Positions 13,605-18,089 of a stretch of 18,089 nucleotides of DNA are shown piece after piece. Each line of letters starts with the position of its first letter. The stretch's first letter is position 1. Below the pieces are notes generated by a model that worked only from the letters and a program-made list of their open reading frames with translations, was not told the DNA's origin and did no database searches. Location of the stretch: positions 1 to 18,089 of the forward strand of contig CACWJV010000011.1 of assembly GCA_902761265.1 (NCBI GenBank), read 5' to 3'. This DNA comes from Oscillospiraceae bacterium (lineage in GTDB: Bacteria; Bacillota; Clostridia; Oscillospirales; Acutalibacteraceae). Made by a program: the position numbers and the translations under genes.

Positions 13605-14147
13605 TTACTGTTTCTCGAACGGAGCACCCATAAGCGTGAGCAGCTCTCTTGCTTCTTCGTCGGTGTTGGCCGTGGTCACGAAGCAGATGTCCATGCCGCG
13701 GACCTTGTCGATCTTGTCATAGTCGATTTCCGGGAAGATCAATTGTTCCTTGATACCCACGGAATAGTTGCCGCGGCCGTCGAACGCGTTCGGGTTGATA
13801 CCGCGGAAGTCGCGCACGCGGGGCAGCGCCAGGTTGAAGAAGCGGTCGATGAATTCATACATCTTGTCGCCGCGCAGGGTCACCTTTGCGCCGATGGTCA
13901 TGCCTTCACGCAGCTTGAAGTTTGCAACGCTCTTCTTGGCCTTGCAAAGCACGGGCTGCTGACCGGTGATTTGTCTGATATCGGAAACGATCGCGTCGAG
14001 GATTTTGGAGTTATCTCTCGCTTCGCCGCAGGCGACGTTCACAACGACCTTTTCGATCTTCGGGATCTGCATCACGCTCTTATAGCCGAACTTCTTCATC
14101 AACGCGGGTGCGACCTCGTTGACGTAAGTGTCTTTCAATCTTGCCAT
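13605..14147 (-). CDS. rplE: Ribosomal protein uL5
   Basis: A 180-residue protein starting MARLKDTYVNEVAPALMKKFGY. It contains IPKIEKVVVNVACGEARDN, the region GQQPVLCKAKKSVANFKLREGMTIGAKVTLRG, and FPEIDYDKIDKVRGMDICFVTTA near the end. uL5 binds 5S rRNA and contacts P-site tRNA and uS13. Two ATGs are close together (14151-14153 and 14145-14147). GGGAGG ends 3 bases before the first and 9 before the second, so the second is chosen. The ribosome binding site is fused to the rplX stop (TAAGGGAGG). Confidence 0.98.
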   Translation of the reverse strand: MARLKDTYVNEVAPALMKKFGYKSVMQIPKIEKVVVNVACGEARDNSKILDAIVSDIRQITGQQPVLCKAKKSVANFKLREGMTIGAKVTLRGDKMYEFIDRFFNLALPRVRDFRGINPNAFDGRGNYSVGIKEQLIFPEIDYDKIDKVRGMDICFVTTANTDEEARELLTLMGAPFEKQ

Positions 14148-14162
14148 CGTCATGTGCCTCCC

Positions 14163-14498
14163 TTATTCAAACTTTGCGCCGCAGTCTGCTTTTTTGCAAA
14201 CGCGCATCTTCTTCTGCTTGCCCTTTTCTTCCACGATCACGTGGCCGACGCGGGTCGGTCTGCCGCATTTGGGGCAGATCAGCTGAACCTTGTTGGCATA
14301 CAGCGCGCTTTCCGCCTTGATGATGCCGCCCGGTTCGCCCATTTTACGGGGCTTGACATGTTTTGAAACGACGTTGATCCCTTCTACGATCACTTTGCCC
14401 TCGCTCGGGCTGACCTGCAGGACCTTGCCTCTTGCGCCACGATCTTTGCCGTTGATGACAACGACCTGGTCGCCTGTTTTCACGTGAACCTTACTCAT
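14163..14498 (-). CDS. rplX: Ribosomal protein uL24 with Cys4 motif
   Basis: A 111-residue protein. The N-terminal KOW motif (about 7-35, KTGDQVVVINGKDRGARGKV) is followed by GINVVSKHVKPR and by a C-terminal part with C75-x2-C78 and C101-x4-C106, probably a zinc site. uL24 starts assembly of the 23S 5' domain and lies near the tunnel exit. The E. coli protein is of similar length; the cysteine version is common in Gram-positive bacteria. The rplN stop merges with its ribosome binding site as TAAGGAGGTGT. Confidence 0.98.
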   Translation of the reverse strand: MSKVHVKTGDQVVVINGKDRGARGKVLQVSPSEGKVIVEGINVVSKHVKPRKMGEPGGIIKAESALYANKVQLICPKCGRPTRVGHVIVEEKGKQKKMRVCKKADCGAKFE

Positions 14499-14510
14499 CG
14501 TGACACCTCC

Positions 14511-14879
14511 TTAAAGTACTTCCGGAGCCAGAGAAAGGATCTTCAGATAGTCCTTTTCACGAAGCTCTCTCGCAACCGGTCCAAAGATACGGGTACCTCT
14601 GGGGTTTTTATCATCGCGGATGATAACGGCTGCATTTTCATCGAAACGGATATAGGTTCCGTCTTCGCGGCGAACGCCGGTAGCGGAGCGGACAACGACC
14701 GCTTTGACGACTTCGCCCTTTTTCACGACGCCACCCGGTGCTGCCTTCTTGACAGAAGCAACAATGACGTCACCGATATTCGCATATCTTCTTCCGGTGC
14801 CGCCCAGCACGCGAATGCACATCAGTTCCTTCGCGCCGGTGTTGTCGGCAACTTTCAGATAAGTCTGCTGTTGGATCAT
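14511..14879 (-). CDS. rplN: Ribosomal protein uL14
   Basis: A 122-residue protein, the standard length. It starts MIQQQTYLKVADNTGAKELMCIRVLGG and has IGDVIVASVKKAAPGG, VVVRSATGVRREDGTYIRFDENAAVII and the final FGPVARELREKDYLKILSLAPEVL. uL14 contacts helix 44 of 16S rRNA in an intersubunit bridge and is the docking site for silencing factor RsfS. AGGAGG precedes the ATG, 29 bases after rpsQ. Confidence 0.99.
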   Translation of the reverse strand: MIQQQTYLKVADNTGAKELMCIRVLGGTGRRYANIGDVIVASVKKAAPGGVVKKGEVVKAVVVRSATGVRREDGTYIRFDENAAVIIRDDKNPRGTRIFGPVARELREKDYLKILSLAPEVL

Positions 14880-14908
14880 TGTATTTGGCCTCCTTTAGCT
14901 GCACCAAG

Positions 14909-15163
14909 TTATTTGGCTTTTTCGATAATCTCTACCACGCGCCATCTCTTGTCTTTGGAGAGCGGGCGGGTTTCCATAATCAGGACACGGTCACCGATGC
15001 CGCATTCGTTCTTTTCGTCATGCGCCTTCACCTTCACGGTGCGGTTCACGATCTTTTTGTAAAGCGGGTGACGGACCTTATCTTTGATCGTCACGACGAC
15101 GGTCTTTTCCATCTTGTCGCTCGTCACGATACCAACCTGTGTTTTACGAAGGTTTCTTTCCAT
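14909..15163 (-). CDS. rpsQ: Ribosomal protein uS17
   Basis: An 84-residue OB-fold protein, MERNLRKTQVGIVTSDKMEKTVVV, with the signature GIGDRVLIMETRPLSKDKRWRVVEIIEKAK at its end. It is a primary binder of the 16S 5' domain. AAGGGAGGA precedes the ATG, 19 bases after rpmC. Confidence 0.99.
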   Translation of the reverse strand: MERNLRKTQVGIVTSDKMEKTVVVTIKDKVRHPLYKKIVNRTVKVKAHDEKNECGIGDRVLIMETRPLSKDKRWRVVEIIEKAK

Positions 15164-15182
15164 CTGTCAGTTCCTCCCTTTC

Positions 15183-15386
15183 TCAAGAATTTGCGCCGTG
15201 AAGTTCGATATCGCGCTGAACCGTCTTGATGCGGGCGATATCCTTTTTCACTGCACTGATTCTCATCGGGTTGTCGAGCTGATTGACAGCCTGCTGGAAA
15301 CGAAGATTGAAAAGCTCCTTCTTCAGCTCTGCGAGCTTTTCGTCCATCTCTGCGGCGGACAGTTTTCTGATTTCACTAGCTTTCAT
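15183..15386 (-). CDS. rpmC: Ribosomal protein uL29
   Basis: A 67-residue, mostly helical protein: MKASEIRKLSAAEMDEKLAE, then KKELFNLRFQQAVNQLDNPMRI and KKDIARIKTVQRDIEL. The LFNLRFQ motif is typical. uL29 lies beside the tunnel exit next to uL23, the landing site of trigger factor and SRP. Its ATG overlaps the rplP stop as ATGA, with GGAAGGTG upstream, so it is translationally coupled to rplP. Confidence 0.98.
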   Translation of the reverse strand: MKASEIRKLSAAEMDEKLAELKKELFNLRFQQAVNQLDNPMRISAVKKDIARIKTVQRDIELHGANS

Positions 15387-15817
15387 GACTGTTCACCTTC
15401 CTTAGTCTGATCTGCTTTCGTCGCGAATTTGCACTTGATCGGCAGCTTGTTCGCGGCAAGGCGCATAGCTTCGCGCGCAAGGGCTTCGTCGACGCCTGCG
15501 ATTTCAAACATCACACGGCCCGGTTTAACGACGGCCACCCAGTATTCGGGCGAACCTTTACCGGAACCCATGCGGGTTTCTGCCGGCTTTTGCGTGATGG
15601 GCTTATCGGGGAAGATCTTGATCCAGACCTGACCGCCACGCTTGATGGAACGGGTCATGGCGATACGAGCCGCCTCGATCTGTCTGGAAGTGATCCATGC
15701 GGGTTCCAGAGCGACAAGACCGTAATCACCGTAGGTGACCTGGTTGCCTTTATGCGCTGTGCCTTTCAAACGGCCGCGCTGCACTTTACGACGTTTGACA
15801 CGCTTCGGTAATAACAT
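15383..15817 (-). CDS. rplP: Ribosomal protein uL16
   Basis: A 144-residue protein beginning MLLPKRVKRRKVQRGRLKGTAHKG. It has SIKRGGQVWIKIFPDKPITQKPAETRMGSGKGSPEYWVAVV in the middle, where R82 corresponds to the arginine that is hydroxylated in E. coli. uL16 helps place tRNA in the A and P sites. The ATG shares a base with the rpsC stop (TAATG), and its AAGGAGGAG site lies in the end of rpsC. A short acidic tail (KEGEQS) ends the protein. Confidence 0.99.
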   Translation of the reverse strand: MLLPKRVKRRKVQRGRLKGTAHKGNQVTYGDYGLVALEPAWITSRQIEAARIAMTRSIKRGGQVWIKIFPDKPITQKPAETRMGSGKGSPEYWVAVVKPGRVMFEIAGVDEALAREAMRLAANKLPIKCKFATKADQTKEGEQS

Positions 15818-16518
15818 TATTTCGCTCCTCCTTCCCGGCGTTGTCTGGGACGACGGCGATCCGGACGGCGGCGGTTTTCATTGTTGGAAACCTGAAGCAC
15901 TTCGCCTGCATAGATCCAGACCTTGACGCCGATGCGTCCATAGGTGGTTTTTGCTTCAGCGAAACCGTAGTCGATGTCGGCACGGATCGTCTGAAGGGGA
16001 ATTGTTCCCTCTTTATACGTTTCACTTCTCGCGATTTCAGCACCGCCCAAACGGCCGGATGCCTGGCACTTGATGCCCTTGGCGCCCATCTTCATGGCGC
16101 GGCCGATGGACTGCTTGAGTGCACGACGGAAGGAAATTCTGCGTTCGAGCTGGCCCGCGATGCTTTCCGCAACAAGCTGTGCGTTGACGTCGGGGTTTTT
16201 GATCTCGATGATGTTGAGCGAAACAGCCTTGCCGACCTTCTTTTCGAGTGTCGCTTTCAGCTTTTCGATCTCTGCGCCGCCGCGGCCGATCACCATGCCG
16301 GGCTTTGCAACGTGGATGTTGATACGCACGCGCTTCGCGTCGCGTTCGATCTCAACCTTGGGTACTCCGGCGGGAGCGAGTGTTTCAAGGAGATACTCAC
16401 GAAGTTCATAATCTTCCACGAGCGTGTCGCCGAAGTCATGCTTCTTGGCATACCAACGAGATTCCCAGTCTTTGATAACACCGACTCTTAAGCCGTTAGG
16501 ATTGACTTTCTGGCCCAT
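15817..16518 (-). CDS. rpsC: Ribosomal protein uS3
   Basis: A 233-residue protein starting MGQKVNPNGLRVGVIKDWESRWYA. The KH type II domain has the GRGG loop at 78-81 (KPGMVIGRGGAEIEKLK). The C-terminal domain carries GRLGGAEIARSETYKEGTIPLQTIRADIDYG and TYGRIGVKVWIY. The last 21 residues are a very Arg-rich tail (RRRPDRRRPRQRR). uS3 lines the mRNA entry channel and shares the helicase activity there with uS4 and uS5. AGGAGGTT precedes the ATG, 19 bases after rplV. Confidence 0.99.
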   Translation of the reverse strand: MGQKVNPNGLRVGVIKDWESRWYAKKHDFGDTLVEDYELREYLLETLAPAGVPKVEIERDAKRVRINIHVAKPGMVIGRGGAEIEKLKATLEKKVGKAVSLNIIEIKNPDVNAQLVAESIAGQLERRISFRRALKQSIGRAMKMGAKGIKCQASGRLGGAEIARSETYKEGTIPLQTIRADIDYGFAEAKTTYGRIGVKVWIYAGEVLQVSNNENRRRPDRRRPRQRREGGAK

Positions 16519-16537
16519 TGTTTAACCTCCTCCTTGA

Positions 16538-16870
16538 TTATTCCGCTTCCTTGAGAACAAGGGTGATGTGGGATGTCTTTTTGTTGATACGGTTGGCACG
16601 TCCCTGCGCACGCGGACGGATCCGCTTGAGCGTCGGGCCCTGGCCGACGTAGCATTCTGCGACGTACAGTCTGGATGTGTCCATATCTTTGTTTTCCGCG
16701 TTGGCAACAGCGGATTTCAGCAGTTTTGCAACGACCTCGCACGCAGCCTTCGGCGTGTACTTGAGGATCGCGGCGGCCTTGTCGGCCGGTTGATTGCGGA
16801 TAAGGTCGAGGACAATCTTGACCTTACGCGGCGCAATACGCACAAAAGTAACTTTTGCAGTTGCTTCCAT
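16538..16870 (-). CDS. rplV: Ribosomal protein uL22
   Basis: A 110-residue protein, MEATAKVTFVRIAPRKVKIVLDLIR. The long beta hairpin that lines the peptide tunnel is at about 77-94 (GQGPTLKRIRPRAQGRA), followed by INKKTSHITLVL. Mutations in this loop affect macrolides in other bacteria; no insertion or deletion stands out here. AGGAGTGT precedes the ATG, 20 bases after rpsS. Confidence 0.99.
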   Translation of the reverse strand: MEATAKVTFVRIAPRKVKIVLDLIRNQPADKAAAILKYTPKAACEVVAKLLKSAVANAENKDMDTSRLYVAECYVGQGPTLKRIRPRAQGRANRINKKTSHITLVLKEAE

Positions 16871-16890
16871 TTCAATACACTCCTTTCGAC

Positions 16891-17172
16891 TTATTTACCG
16901 TTGTTCGAGGTCTTCGAACCGGCGTGACCGCGGAAGGTACGCGTCGGTGCGAACTCACCGAGTTTGTGACCGACCATGTCCTCCGTGATATACACGGGCA
17001 CGTGTTTGCGGCCGTCATGAACGGCGAACGTGTGGCCGACGAATTCGGGGAAGATCGTGGAGCTGCGGCTCCAGGTCTTCAGGACGATCTTTTCGCCCTT
17101 TTCATTCATTTTAACGACGCGATCATACAGTCTTTCCTGCACGAAAGGTCCTTTTTTAGTGCTTCTGCTCAT
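16891..17172 (-). CDS. rpsS: Ribosomal protein uS19
   Basis: A 93-residue protein, MSRSTKKGPFVQERL, with TWSRSSTIFPEFVGHTFAVHDGRKHVPVYITEDMVGHKLGEFAPTRTFRGH, the uS19 signature. It sits in the small-subunit head and pairs with uS13. AAGGAGC precedes the ATG, 25 bases after rplB. Length and sequence are ordinary. Confidence 0.99.
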   Translation of the reverse strand: MSRSTKKGPFVQERLYDRVVKMNEKGEKIVLKTWSRSSTIFPEFVGHTFAVHDGRKHVPVYITEDMVGHKLGEFAPTRTFRGHAGSKTSNNGK

Positions 17173-17197
17173 GATTCTTAGCTCCTTTCATCGACCG

Positions 17198-18031
17198 TTA
17201 TTTATCGTTACGACGCTTGACGATCAGCTTGTCGGAACGATTCTTCTTCGCACGAGTCTTGTAGCCGAGAGCAGGCTTGCCCCACGGGGTAACAGGGCCG
17301 GGACGGCCGATCGGGGATTTGCCTTCGCCGCCGCCGTGCGGGTGGTCGCACGGGTTCATGACAGAACCGCGGACGGTCGGACGGATGCCCATGTGGCGGG
17401 TACGGCCGGCTTTACCGATCTTGACGTTTTCGTGGTCGGTATTGCCGACGACGCCGATCGTCGCCATGCAGGTTTCGGGCACTTTACGAAGTTCGCTGGA
17501 GGGAAGTCTGAGCAGCGCGTAGCCGCCTTCCTTCGCCATCAGCTGGGCAGCGTTGCCGGCAGCTCTTGCAAGCTGGCCGCCGCGGCCGGGATACAGTTCC
17601 ACGTTGTGGATGAAGGTACCGGTCGGGATATTGATCAGCGGCAGGGCGTTGCCCGGCTTGATATCCGCTGCGGGACCCGCTTCCACCACGTCGCCGACCT
17701 TCAGGCCGTCCGGCGCGATGATGTATCTCTTTTCGCCGTCTTCATACTGCAGCAGTGCGATATGCGCGGAGCGGTTGGGGTCGTATTCGATCGTGGCGAC
17801 GGTCGCTTTGACGTCGAACTTGTCGCGCTTGAAGTCGATGATACGATACTTTCTGCGGTTGCCGCCGCCGCGATGGCGGACGGTGATGCGGCCATAGCTG
17901 TTGCGGCCGCTCTTTTTATTGAGGGGAGCCAAAAGGCTTCTCTCGGGACCGTTCTTGGAAAGACCGGTGTAGTCGGTATACGACATGTTTCTCGTGCCGT
18001 TTGTAACGGGCTTGAGGACTCGAATTGACAT
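17198..18031 (-). CDS. rplB: Ribosomal protein uL2
   Basis: A 277-residue protein starting MSIRVLKPVTNGTRNMSY. It has SGRNSYGRITVRHRGGGNRRKYRIIDFKR, an SH3-like middle region and the C-terminal HPHGGGEGKSPIGRPGPVTPWGKP. H230 in that motif corresponds to E. coli H229, close to the peptidyl transferase centre. Start: an upstream ATG at 18079 would add 16 residues with no family match; the ATG at 18029-18031 has AGGAGTGTGA before it. uL2 is complete here and is the most upstream whole gene of the operon in the window. Confidence 0.99.
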   Translation of the reverse strand: MSIRVLKPVTNGTRNMSYTDYTGLSKNGPERSLLAPLNKKSGRNSYGRITVRHRGGGNRRKYRIIDFKRDKFDVKATVATIEYDPNRSAHIALLQYEDGEKRYIIAPDGLKVGDVVEAGPAADIKPGNALPLINIPTGTFIHNVELYPGRGGQLARAAGNAAQLMAKEGGYALLRLPSSELRKVPETCMATIGVVGNTDHENVKIGKAGRTRHMGIRPTVRGSVMNPCDHPHGGGEGKSPIGRPGPVTPWGKPALGYKTRAKKNRSDKLIVKRRNDK

Positions 18032-18089
18032 TTGATTCACACTCCTGTCAGTGGTTTCGCGGAGGATGTCGGCCTCCATACATTACCAC
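18032..18089 (-). other. rplW-rplB junction; possible end of rplW
   Basis: In the usual gene order rplW (uL23) lies just upstream. On the minus strand TGG-TAA at 18088-18083 could be its last codon and stop, leaving about 51 untranslated bases before rplB. GGAGG and CCTCC (18061-18065 and 18073-18077) could form a small hairpin. Too little sequence is present to confirm rplW. Confidence 0.35.

Overview
The window reads as a chromosomal segment of a Gram-positive anaerobe of the class Clostridia, most likely an Oscillospirales/Ruminococcaceae-type gut bacterium. The evidence is the gene order of the ribosomal block (adk, map, a small KOW protein, infA, rpmJ between secY and rpsM), a 61-residue zinc-type S14, strong AGGAGG ribosome binding sites nearly everywhere, a lipoprotein with the typical clostridial leader, and GC-rich coding DNA with AT-rich, sigma-A-like promoters. 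The assignment below class level is inference.

Right three quarters (4627-18089), all on the minus strand: the 3' part of the S10-spc-alpha superoperon. In transcription order it runs rplB, rpsS, rplV, rpsC, rplP, rpmC, rpsQ, rplN, rplX, rplE, rpsZ, rpsH, rplF, rplR, rpsE, rpmD, rplO, secY, adk, map, KOW gene, infA, rpmJ, rpsM, rpsK, rpsD, rpoA, rplQ. Every gap is 60 bp or less and several genes overlap by 1 or 4 bases. The operon makes most of the ribosome's core proteins, the SecY translocon channel, adenylate kinase, methionine aminopeptidase, IF-1 and the RNA polymerase alpha subunit. No promoter is visible inside the window; the main one should lie upstream of rpsJ, beyond 18089. The operon ends in a strong hairpin terminator (4627-4661) that works in both directions.

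Middle (4243-4677): a 435-bp non-coding strip between two converging gene groups. It holds a GC-rich palindrome, an AT-rich run of nested inverted repeats, a cluster of TGCACTTTT-like words and a GGCCCTT/GCCCCTT heptamer array.

Left quarter (1-4242): an accessory group. On the minus strand are a calcineurin-like metallophosphoesterase and, 28 bp after it, the start of an ABC-F ATPase that runs off the window edge. Divergent from them, on the plus strand, are a secreted homologue of neutral ceramidase, a small lipoprotein and a three-helix membrane protein of the DUF218 (YdcF/SanA/ElyC) type. Two back-to-back promoters with 17-bp spacers lie between the divergent groups. A third promoter sits inside a 15-bp inverted repeat that also looks like the ceramidase gene's terminator and covers the lipoprotein gene's ribosome binding site.

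Most of the window is a conserved housekeeping block. I do not see a new multi-gene system. The items most worth a second look are the composite terminator/promoter/RBS element at 3046-3103, the repeat-rich strip at 4243-4677, and the ceramidase-lipoprotein-DUF218 trio.
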